Part shown: in pieces, positions 1-11,139 of the stretch
Layout: each line of letters opens with the position of its first letter
Numbering within the stretch: the first letter of the stretch is position 1
Assembly: GCA_945871065.1 (NCBI GenBank)
Contig: CAMBUL010000012.1
Span: 1-46,580 of the forward strand
Direction of reading: 5' to 3'
Source of the DNA: Chthoniobacter flavus
GTDB taxonomy: Bacteria; Verrucomicrobiota; Verrucomicrobiia; Chthoniobacterales; JACTMZ01
Length of the DNA stretch: 46,580 nucleotides
The notes under the pieces: generated by a model
What the model saw: only the letters and a program-made list of their open reading frames with translations
Told to the model about the DNA's origin: nothing
Database searches by the model: none
Program-made: the position numbers and the translations under genes

Positions 1-2510
<2,510 letters not shown>

Positions 2511-2753
2511 TTCCAAAATTCGAAATCAGTTGTTCTTTGCAACCCACCTGCGACCAGCCGTAAAGTGGCCGCGGTTTGGCTTGCGGCCGGGATGAGTCAC
2601 CCCGGCAAATCGTATATCCAAGGACCGCGCAAATAATGGCTCATGTGAACAATTGATTTTTTGCAGTCTTAAAAAAACTTTTTCTCCATGTGGATGTCAA
2701 AGAGCGGACAGTTTTTCACAAATGTTATCATGTTCTTTCTCCAACCGCGGGAA
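2511..2753 (-). other. tRNA-Ile/23S internal transcribed spacer
   Basis: The 243 nt between tRNA-Ile and 23S rRNA hold no gene. They contain the boxA-like element listed separately and an A/T-rich stretch just after it. The pre-23S processing stem should also lie here, but I cannot pair it without the 3' flank, which is outside the window. Confidence 0.7.
2692..2705 (-). promoter_or_regulatory. boxA-like antitermination element in the rRNA spacer
   Basis: On the minus strand the spacer upstream of 23S reads GCTCTTTGACATCC, close to the bacterial boxA core (TGCTCTTTAACA), which binds NusB/NusE in rRNA antitermination complexes. Its position ahead of 23S matches known rrn operons that carry a second boxA in the spacer. 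A nusB gene lies in this window at 33364-33789. The match is by eye. Confidence 0.55.
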
Positions 2754-2830
2754 TGGTGGGCCTGATAGGACTCGAACCTATGACCCCCGCCTTATCAAGG
2801 CGGTGCTCTAACCAACTGAGCTACAGGCCC
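2754..2830 (-). tRNA. ileT: tRNA-Ile (anticodon GAT)
   Basis: Seventy-seven nucleotides on the minus strand fold as a full cloverleaf. The 5' GGGCCTG pairs with 3' CAGGCCC, the anticodon loop is CTTGATAAG (GAT), and the T arm carries GGTTCGAGTCC. The 3' CCA is encoded (minus-strand complement of 2754-2756). It lies between tRNA-Ala and 23S, the reverse of the common bacterial 16S-Ile-Ala-23S order. Confidence 0.96.
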
Positions 2831-2917
2831 TGGTTGATGAAAATGCCAAGTTAAAAAGAGCCAAATGCCAAATTTGACTTTGGAGCCTGGAACTTCACTA
2901 CTTGGAACTTCCGAAGC

Positions 2918-2993
<76 letters not shown>

Positions 2994-3183
2994 TCACGAG
3001 GAGGACAAAAGAAGAAGAGGACGAAAGCTAAATCGTGTGCTGCGGGCTTCCAAAACGCGCGCTTTTATAACTTTGGTTTGCAAGGGGCTTCCACCCGTTT
3101 GCATGAGCCCTTTCAATCCCTTGCGGGCTTGAGACGGGGCTTCGACCTGTTCCAGCGGCTCGTGAGAGCTTGGAACTTCTCCA

Positions 3184-4731
<1,548 letters not shown>

Positions 4732-5129
4732 AGTTAGCTGATACCACCCTTGCGGGTTGAGTACCAAATTCTGACATAGTATCTCCCGCCGGCTGCTAAA
4801 ACCGACGGGCGACGGACCTTGCGGTCCAATTTATGTCGCATAAAAAAACTGCTGACGATAACCCACAATTCAATTTTTGTGGTTACCCTCTGAATTTACT
4901 TTCAGAGTCAGGATTTCAAAAATCAACATGCACTCTCTCCGAGTTGACAACGAGCGGGAAGGTTTTGGCCTTGCTGCTGATGGTGACCGAAAGAAAGAGC
5001 GCGAACCGATTGATTCGGTCCCCATTTAAGGGGATGGAGAGATTGCCAGAAAACAGCGCAGAGTCAACCGCCTTTTTGAAAAAATCTTAAAGTTTTTTTC
5101 GAGGCTCCCCTGCGGGCCGGATCTCCAAG

Positions 5130-5157
5130 TTCGTAGGGTATTGGACCGGGCCGTCAA
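5130..5157 (-). promoter_or_regulatory. candidate rrn operon promoter
   Basis: On the minus strand TTGACG (5152-5157) is followed after 16 nt by TACGAA (5130-5135). This would start transcription near 5123 and give a leader of about 390 nt that includes the boxA-like element. The -10 match is poor. TTGACT at 5062-5067 and TTGTCA at 4945-4950 are competing -35 candidates with equally weak -10 partners. Confidence 0.28.
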
Positions 5158-5263
5158 ACGAACGTTCAAAAAATCTTTCCCCGTGCTCCGGAAAACGGAA
5201 GCCACGGACCCGTTGCCGCTATCGGCCTGCTTCCGTCCGCCACCGCGCACATCGGCCGCTGCC

Positions 5264-5292
5264 TTGTCTCGCGCCCCCCCGTTTGTCATCTT
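5264..5292 (+). promoter_or_regulatory. candidate pgsA promoter
   Basis: TTGTCT (5264-5269), a 17-nt spacer and CATCTT (5287-5292) end 12 nt before the GTG start at 5305. The mRNA would have a leader of only about 5 nt. No Shine-Dalgarno sequence precedes the start codon. This agrees with the short-leader arrangement seen at other operon heads in the window. Confidence 0.35.
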
Positions 5293-5304
5293 CCCTCCCG
5301 AGCC

Positions 5305-5877
5305 GTGACTCTCCCCAACCAACTCACCATCCTGCGCCTTTTTCTGACCGGCATGTTTGTCATAGCGCGCGAGAGCGGCATGGCGTGGGGCGCCACCGTG
5401 GCCGCCGTTGCCTTCGGGCTTGCCGTCCTCAGCGATTACCTCGACGGCGTCCTGGCGCGACGGCTCGGCTGTGAAACCGACTTCGGGCGCCTCATGGATC
5501 CGCTGGCCGACAAAGTCCTCATCGCCGCCGCGCTGGTCTGTCTGGCCTGGTCACACGACATCCCGGCATGGGCCGCCATCATCCTCATCTCCCGCGATTT
5601 TCTCATCACCGGGCTGCGTCAACTGGCCCTTAGCCACGGCACCGTGCTCGCCGCCGATCCCGCGGGCAAGACCAAGACCGCATCCCAGATGATCATGATC
5701 GGTTTTTTTCTTCTGCTTGATGCGAGCGGCGACTTTTTTGGGATCGGTCTCTGGCCGGGGTGGGTCATGAGTGCGGGGCAGGTCCTTATCTGGGCCAGCG
5801 TGGGTCTCTCCATCTATTCCGGATGGCGCTATGCACGAGCCCACTGGCGCGTTGTCGTCCGCAGTGGCCAATCGTGA
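5305..5877 (+). CDS. pgsA: CDP-diacylglycerol--glycerol-3-phosphate 3-phosphatidyltransferase
   Basis: A 190-residue integral membrane enzyme of the CDP-alcohol phosphotransferase family. PgsA makes phosphatidylglycerophosphate from CDP-diacylglycerol and glycerol-3-phosphate, the committed step to phosphatidylglycerol and cardiolipin. The family motif DGxxAR-x8-GxxxDxxxD is complete (DGVLAR at about residues 49-54, then GRLMDPLAD). The N-terminus LPNQLTILRLFLT is typical of PgsA, as is the length. Three to four further hydrophobic segments follow the motif. The start is GTG; no upstream in-frame ATG gives a better N-terminus. It is followed by the NAD(P)HX repair gene on the same strand after about 140 nt. 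Phosphatidylserine or other CDP-alcohol synthases are less likely given the PgsA-like start. Confidence 0.9.
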   Translation: MTLPNQLTILRLFLTGMFVIARESGMAWGATVAAVAFGLAVLSDYLDGVLARRLGCETDFGRLMDPLADKVLIAAALVCLAWSHDIPAWAAIILISRDFLITGLRQLALSHGTVLAADPAGKTKTASQMIMIGFFLLLDASGDFFGIGLWPGWVMSAGQVLIWASVGLSIYSGWRYARAHWRVVVRSGQS

Positions 5878-6015
5878 TCCTTGGGGGCCGGCAGGGATGG
5901 GCGTCCGACCACCCCGCTGAACCGGCATGGTCTGCCGAGTCGCGCTCCCTTGCCCGAAGGCACCCCACGACAACCTTTCTTCTCATCCCGCCGTGGTCCG
6001 CGTAGAAGAGAAGCC

Positions 6016-7503
6016 ATGCTTCTCACCCGCGCGGAAATGCAACACGTCGAGCAAGCGACATTTTCCCGCGGCATCCCCGCCGACGTCCTGATGGAAACGA
6101 TTGGCGCGAAGCTGGCGCGCTTCGTTACCCAATTTTTCCCCCGGCCCGGATTGGTCGTGTGCTATGCGGGCAAGGGCCACAATGCTGGCGACGCCTTTGT
6201 CGCCGCGCGTCACCTCGCCATGCTGGGATGGCGGGTTTTGGTCCGCACCCCGTTTCGAGAGGAAGAGTTTGCCCCGCTAACCCGCGACAAATTCGATGTC
6301 CTGCATTCTTCGGTTTTGCGCGACCCTTTCCGCCCATCCACTCCGCAGGATGGCCCGCTCGTGCAACTCGATGCTTTGGTCGGCCTCGGCTCGCAAGGAT
6401 CCTTGCGGGAACCACTCGCTTCACTCGCTCTCGAGATGAATGAGGCGCGACGCACCGCCAACGCAAAAACGGTAGCCGTTGATTTCCCGTCCGGGCTCGA
6501 CCCCGAAACCGGTATTCCGGGAGACCCTTGCGTCGAAGCGGATTTCACGGCGACCGTCGGCTTTGCCAAGACCGGCCTGGTGGCCGATGCAGCGGTCAAC
6601 CACGTGGGACGTCTCGGCCTTCTCGATTCGCCGGACTTTCTCCGGCCGGAGGCAGGCAATGCCGGCGAATTGCTCACCGCTCCCATGCTGCGCCGCCACT
6701 GGCCGCCACGCGCTTTCGACACAAACAAAGGAATGTGCGGGCGCGCTGTCCTGCTCGCCGGCTCGCGCGGCACGCTGGGCGCGGCACACCTCTGTACGGC
6801 AGGTGCCGTGCGGGGCGGGGCAGGACTGGTTTCGCTCGGCGCTTTGCCCGACGTATACGACCTGCTCGCCGTGACGATGATTCCCGAGGTTATGGTGCGC
6901 CCGCTAACCAAGCTCACCGATATTTTCAATTTTCCGGTCGACGCCATCGGGATCGGTCCGGGGCTCGGCAGCGGACAAGAGGCGCGGACTCTGCGTGTGG
7001 TGCGCGAAGCTCCGTGCCCGGCGGTCGTCGATGCCGATGCTTTGACGGTCATCGCCCACGCCGGACTGCAGCATGTCGATCAGGCCAAGGGCCCGCGGTT
7101 ACTCACCCCTCACCCGGGTGAAATGCAACGTCTCCTCGCGGGCCGGAAAATCAGCAACCGCGGACAAGTGGCCCGTGATTTTACCGACAAGCATGCGGTC
7201 ACTCTCTTGCTCAAAGGCGCGCGCACCGTCATCGCCCAACGGGGCCTCCCCCTCCGCTATAACACGACGGGCCATCCCGGCATGGCCACCGGCGGCATGG
7301 GGGACGTCCTGACCGGCCTGTGCACCGCACTGCTGGCCCAGGGAGCCGACACCTATCAGGCTGCATCGATCGGGGCCTGGGTTTGCGGGCGTGCCGCGGA
7401 AATTGCCGTGGTGCAGGGTGCCTCCACCGAATCGCTCACCCCGAGCGACGTGCTCGAGAAACTCGGCTCCGCCTTCCGCTCGCTCGGCGCGGGGGATTTC
7501 TAG
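6016..7503 (+). CDS. nnr: bifunctional NAD(P)H-hydrate epimerase / ADP-dependent NAD(P)H-hydrate dehydratase
   Basis: A 495-residue fusion of a YjeF_N epimerase domain (about 1-215) and a YjeF_C ribokinase-like dehydratase domain (about 225-495). Together they repair hydrated NADH/NADPH. The dehydratase part shows NKGMCGRAVLLAGS, GIGPGLGSG, the TPHPGEM motif and the catalytic GGMGDVLTG near residue 430. The epimerase part has GKGHNAGDAFVAARHL where most homologues read GxGNNGGDGxVAARHL, so its usually strict loop is altered. The ATG at 6016 is chosen because it begins the family-typical LLTRAEMQHVEQ and follows AGAAGAGAAG. The open frame continues upstream to 5881 but that stretch is arginine-rich and not protein-like. 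Its stop overlaps the convergent L,D-transpeptidase gene. Confidence 0.9.
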   Translation: MLLTRAEMQHVEQATFSRGIPADVLMETIGAKLARFVTQFFPRPGLVVCYAGKGHNAGDAFVAARHLAMLGWRVLVRTPFREEEFAPLTRDKFDVLHSSVLRDPFRPSTPQDGPLVQLDALVGLGSQGSLREPLASLALEMNEARRTANAKTVAVDFPSGLDPETGIPGDPCVEADFTATVGFAKTGLVADAAVNHVGRLGLLDSPDFLRPEAGNAGELLTAPMLRRHWPPRAFDTNKGMCGRAVLLAGSRGTLGAAHLCTAGAVRGGAGLVSLGALPDVYDLLAVTMIPEVMVRPLTKLTDIFNFPVDAIGIGPGLGSGQEARTLRVVREAPCPAVVDADALTVIAHAGLQHVDQAKGPRLLTPHPGEMQRLLAGRKISNRGQVARDFTDKHAVTLLLKGARTVIAQRGLPLRYNTTGHPGMATGGMGDVLTGLCTALLAQGADTYQAASIGAWVCGRAAEIAVVQGASTESLTPSDVLEKLGSAFRSLGAGDF

Positions 7504-8180
7504 CCTGAGGCGCCGTTGTCAGAGCGCACCTTTTCTTCGTCCACCGCCCCTCCGAGAGAAGGGGCCATGTCGTCAACCGTGACCGCTGCGCCCAATGGCA
7601 AAATTCTGAAAAGTTCGACCGCCGCGTCTTTCTGGAGACGGATGCAGCCGAGGGAGGCAGGGCGACCGGGAATGTAACCGACATGCATCCCGACCCCGGT
7701 CTGGGTAAGGCGCATCCAGTAGGGCATGGGCGCGCCGATAAACCAGCCTCCCGAGGGCACCGCGTCCGTGCGGGCATCGGCATCCGATACCACCGTCTGG
7801 CCGTCCCCGGAAACGATGCGCCCGTAGAGATCGGATTGGTGGTCCTTTTTCTTCTCGATGATTTTGTAGGCCCCTTTGGGGGTAGGATGGCTGGCTTTGC
7901 CCGTGGCCACCGGAAAATCCATAGCGACATGGCCATCGACGAGAAGGAACCCGCGTTGTTCCCGCGTGGCAATCTCGACCGCGGAGTTTTGGGCGGTCGC
8001 CTTGGAAAGCAACTCGGCATTCCGGTAGGTCAGCTTGGGCCAATCTTCCTGCGTGCGGAAGTCATCATGTTGTCCGCGGGGCCTCGACACCAGCCGGGAC
8101 CGGGGATTCTCGAAGGTTGCGCAGGCGGTCAGGCTGAACACCGCAGCCCACAACAGTCCATGACGCAACGGAGTCCTCAC
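7500..8180 (-). CDS. L,D-transpeptidase (YkuD fold) lipoprotein
   Basis: A 226-residue envelope enzyme. The N-terminus is a lipoprotein signal with lipobox LTAC (Cys20), so it is probably anchored to a membrane. The YkuD catalytic motif is present as HVGYIPGRPASLGCIRL, with the His and the nucleophilic Cys of SLGCIR. Family members form 3-3 peptidoglycan cross-links or attach proteins to the wall. The GTG start at 8180 overlaps the TGA of gspF (GTGA), so this gene is translationally coupled to the end of the type II secretion operon. That is an unusual place for it and suggests local wall remodelling for the secretion machine, though this is inference. It overlaps the stop of the convergent nnr gene by three nucleotides. 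Confidence 0.88.
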   Translation of the reverse strand: MRTPLRHGLLWAAVFSLTACATFENPRSRLVSRPRGQHDDFRTQEDWPKLTYRNAELLSKATAQNSAVEIATREQRGFLLVDGHVAMDFPVATGKASHPTPKGAYKIIEKKKDHQSDLYGRIVSGDGQTVVSDADARTDAVPSGGWFIGAPMPYWMRLTQTGVGMHVGYIPGRPASLGCIRLQKDAAVELFRILPLGAAVTVDDMAPSLGGAVDEEKVRSDNGASG

Positions 8181-9406
8181 CGTTTGGGCAAACCGGAAAC
8201 GGTGGTGAGAATGCCCGTGATCATCGAGTAAGCCACTAAACCGACGAAGAGCGCGACCATGAGAATGACCATGGGCTGGATCAGTGCGGTCACCCGTTCA
8301 ATCACGACCGAAAGTTGTTTGTCATAGCTTTTGGCACTCCGCTCGAGCGCGGCTCCGAGGTCGCCGGTTGTTTCGCCGACCTGGATGATGTCGATCATGG
8401 TCGGCGGGAAAAATTGCACCCGCTGGATGGCTCGAGACAGCTGGGCCCCGTCCTGCACGTTTTCGGAAATACGCTCGAGCTGCGTCTGCAGGTAGACATT
8501 GGGAGTCGCATTGCGGATGAGTTGCATCGACTGCATAAGCGAGACGTCATTGTTGAGCAGGGTGGAAAGCGTCTGGGTAAACTGAGCGTAAAAACGCATG
8601 CGGAGCAAAGGCCCGAAGATGGGGAGTTGCAGCTTGGTACGGTCCCACCAGATCCGCCCGTCCCCCTTGCTCGTGAAATGCCGGAAGCCGAGAATACCGG
8701 CCGCAAGGACAATAAGGATGACCCACCAATAGGATCCGAAAAACTCGCTTGTGCCGATGAGCATTCGCGTGGCGAAGGGCAAAGACTGCCCGGTCTTGCC
8801 CAGCAGGGCAGTCAACTGCGGGAGCAGGAAGGTCATGAAAATGACCAGCAGGGCGATGCCAGCGGAAAAAATGACGGAGGGATAGATCAGCGCGCTGGTC
8901 ACGCGGCGCTGCAGGTCGCCCATCATGGTGAGGAACTCGACTTGGCGTTTGAGGATTTTCGAGACCGTGCCGCTCGCCTCGCCGGCCTTGACCATATTGC
9001 AATAAAGGTCGGAAAAGCTTGGGCTGGCTTTTTTCAACGCGGCGGAAAAGGTGGCGCCTTCGCGCAGCGATTGACGCGCGCTGGCGGCCACACCGCTGAG
9101 CGAGGATTTGTCCTGCCGTTGTTCGATGACCTGCAAGGCGCGGTCGAGCTTGAGGCCGGCCTCGAGCAGTTCGCACAATTCCTCGGTGAAGAGAAGGACT
9201 TGTGCGCGGTTGAGGTTGTTGTCGCTGGAGGCGGAGGCGCCGGCGGCGGCCGCCGCGGCGGCTTCGGCCCCTTTGGCCGCGAGGGAAAATGGCTGGAGGT
9301 TCTGTTGCCGGAGTTTGGCGAAGGCGTCCTGACGGCTGAGGGCCTCGAGTTCCCCCGAAATCTTGCCGCCCCCGGACTGCAGAGCTTGGTAGACGAAGAG
9401 CGGCAT
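8177..9406 (-). CDS. gspF: type II secretion system inner membrane protein GspF (PilC family)
   Basis: A 409-residue polytopic platform protein of the type II secretion / type IV pilus assembly family. An N-terminal segment with the typical MPLFVYQAL start is followed by an alanine-rich linker (about 47-62) and two T2SSF domains. The motifs FTEELCELLEAGLKLDRAL and FTQTLSTLLNNDVSLMQSM mark the two repeats. Three hydrophobic helices are visible, the last at the C-terminus. GspF sits in the inner membrane and couples the GspE ATPase to pseudopilin assembly. The ATG at 9406 is fixed by the TAATG junction with gspE; the frame extends further upstream only inside gspE. The downstream L,D-transpeptidase overlaps its stop. 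Confidence 0.93.
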   Translation of the reverse strand: MPLFVYQALQSGGGKISGELEALSRQDAFAKLRQQNLQPFSLAAKGAEAAAAAAAGASASSDNNLNRAQVLLFTEELCELLEAGLKLDRALQVIEQRQDKSSLSGVAASARQSLREGATFSAALKKASPSFSDLYCNMVKAGEASGTVSKILKRQVEFLTMMGDLQRRVTSALIYPSVIFSAGIALLVIFMTFLLPQLTALLGKTGQSLPFATRMLIGTSEFFGSYWWVILIVLAAGILGFRHFTSKGDGRIWWDRTKLQLPIFGPLLRMRFYAQFTQTLSTLLNNDVSLMQSMQLIRNATPNVYLQTQLERISENVQDGAQLSRAIQRVQFFPPTMIDIIQVGETTGDLGAALERSAKSYDKQLSVVIERVTALIQPMVILMVALFVGLVAYSMITGILTTVSGLPKR

Positions 9407-11124
9407 TATTCGTCCTGGGCACTGACGTCGGAAGTGGTGACGCGCATGACTTCCTCGATCGTGGTGGTACCGGTGGCGACCTTGTCGAAGCCGTATTTGC
9501 GCAGGGGACGCATGCCTTCTTTTTCCGCCGCGGGCCGCAATTCGGCGGCGGTTTTGCGCTGGGTGATCAGTTCCTGCAGCTTTGGCGTGACCAAGCAAAG
9601 TTCCATGATGGCGAGACGACCCTCGTAACCCGATTGGCGGCAATTCTCGCATCCGACAGCGCGCATGATCTTGCCCTCATATTCCGGCGGGAATCCGATG
9701 CTGCGCAGGTAGGCTGGCGAGTAATCACCCGGCTGGGCGGGCGCCTTGCAAAACGGACAAAGTTTGCGCACGAGACGTTGGGCGATGAAAGCGCGCACGG
9801 CACTGGCGACGAGGAAGGGTTCGACGTTCATGTCGAGGAGGCGGGTGATGCCGCCGACCGCATCGTTGGTGTGCAGGGTGCTGAAGACCAAGTGACCGGT
9901 GAGGGCGGCACGGATGGCAATTTCGGCCGTCTCGTAGTCGCGCATCTCGCCGACCATGATGACATTGGGGTCGCCGCGGAGGAAACTGCGCAAGAGATTG
10001 GCAAAGGTGTTGCCGATCTCGGGCTGGACCGCGCTCTGGTTCACCCCGGCCAGCTTGTGCTCGACCGGATCCTCAATGGTGAGGATGCGGCGCTCCTTGG
10101 TGTTGAGTCCGGAGAGAAAAGTGTAAAGCGTCGTTGATTTTCCGCATCCGGTCGGGCCGGTCACGAGAATGATGCCGTTGGGCAGGGCGAGGAGTTCGCG
10201 GACCTTTTTGACGTAATCCTCATCGAGCCCGAGGCGCTCGAGACTGAACACTTCCTTGCCGAGGAGACGGAGGCTGATGCTTTCGCCGTTGATCGTCGGA
10301 ATCGAAGCCACGCGGACATCGATGGGTTGCCCGCCCAACTCGAGGCTGATCCGCCCGTCCTGCGGGCGGCGGTCTTCGCCCAGGTCCAGGCCGGCGGTAA
10401 GTTTGAGGATGTTGATGACCGAGCGCTGGAGTTTGCGCATCTGGACGGGGACGGGCACTTCCTGCAGCACGCCATCAATGCGGTAGCGGACGCGAAGGTC
10501 GTTGGAGAGCGGCTCCACGTGGATGTCGGTGGCGCGCTCGCGCAGGGCCTCGCGGATGACTTGGTTGATGAATTTTTTGACCGACGCCTCTTCCGATTCG
10601 TCCTCGTCGAGGACGTTGACTTGTTCGCCGCGACCGAGATCGATGTCCTCCTCCATGCCACGACCTTCGAGCAGTTCCTCAAAGGTTTCGGCGCCGATCC
10701 CGTAGACTTGGCGCAAGGCGGGCAAAATGCCTTTGCGCGTGTAGATTTCGTAGCGTACTTCCTGCGGCACGGCTTCGGCCACCGCTTGCCGTGCGAGCAG
10801 GTCGAAGGGATCGTAGGTCAACAGGGTGATCGAGTCGTCGTTGGTCTCGACCGGGAGCAGTTGGTAGCGCAGGGCGATGCGGGCCGGCAGCTTGGCCCGC
10901 ATTTCCGGGGTGGCTTTGGCCACATCCGCCCCGCCCCACCGGAGGTGAAATTTGTCGGCCAATTCACGGTAGAATCCGTTTTCGTCGATCTCGGTACTGT
11001 CGAGCAAAGCGCGCATGAGGGACGACTGGATCCGAGCCGCGTCCTGCAGCGATGCGGTCACTTTGTCCCGGTCAGCTGCGCCGTGGCGCGCCGCGAGTTC
11101 CACCAGTTCGGGAATCAAGGCCAT
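9406..11124 (-). CDS. gspE: type II secretion ATPase GspE (PilB family)
   Basis: A 572-residue secretion ATPase that powers pseudopilus assembly from the cytoplasmic side. An N1E-type domain (about 1-150) is followed by the catalytic core. Walker A is GPTGCGKS at 323-330, the Asp box region includes TIEDPVEH, Walker B is VIMVGEMRD at about 388-396, and the His box is STLHTNDA. A zinc-binding CPFC/CENC tetracysteine lies at 456-459 and 492-495, as in GspE. The sequence is complete for its family. It starts 15 nt after gspD and shares a TAATG overlap with gspF, in the order D-E-F. Confidence 0.95.
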   Translation of the reverse strand: MALIPELVELAARHGAADRDKVTASLQDAARIQSSLMRALLDSTEIDENGFYRELADKFHLRWGGADVAKATPEMRAKLPARIALRYQLLPVETNDDSITLLTYDPFDLLARQAVAEAVPQEVRYEIYTRKGILPALRQVYGIGAETFEELLEGRGMEEDIDLGRGEQVNVLDEDESEEASVKKFINQVIREALRERATDIHVEPLSNDLRVRYRIDGVLQEVPVPVQMRKLQRSVINILKLTAGLDLGEDRRPQDGRISLELGGQPIDVRVASIPTINGESISLRLLGKEVFSLERLGLDEDYVKKVRELLALPNGIILVTGPTGCGKSTTLYTFLSGLNTKERRILTIEDPVEHKLAGVNQSAVQPEIGNTFANLLRSFLRGDPNVIMVGEMRDYETAEIAIRAALTGHLVFSTLHTNDAVGGITRLLDMNVEPFLVASAVRAFIAQRLVRKLCPFCKAPAQPGDYSPAYLRSIGFPPEYEGKIMRAVGCENCRQSGYEGRLAIMELCLVTPKLQELITQRKTAAELRPAAEKEGMRPLRKYGFDKVATGTTTIEEVMRVTTSDVSAQDE

Positions 11125-11139
11125 GATTTGCCCTCTCCC

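Larger units (their letters stand above)
4732..5304 (-). other. rrn leader and rrn/pgsA intergenic region
   Basis: 573 nt without a protein gene. On the minus strand it carries the 16S leader: a GGACC/GGTCC hairpin at 4815-4828, a 7-bp inverted repeat CTCTGAA/TTCAGAG at 4889-4907, a 6-bp repeat CCACAA/TTGTGG at 4863-4882, and a boxA-like GCTCTTTCTTTCGG at 4987-5000. A candidate rrn promoter lies at 5130-5157. The plus strand carries the likely pgsA promoter at its right end. The short open frames here have no protein-like features. Confidence 0.6.

Noticed and set aside
5881-6015. N-terminal extension of the nnr frame
   Set aside because: The 45 extra residues are Arg/Pro-rich and start at TTG; the family N-terminus begins at the ATG at 6016.
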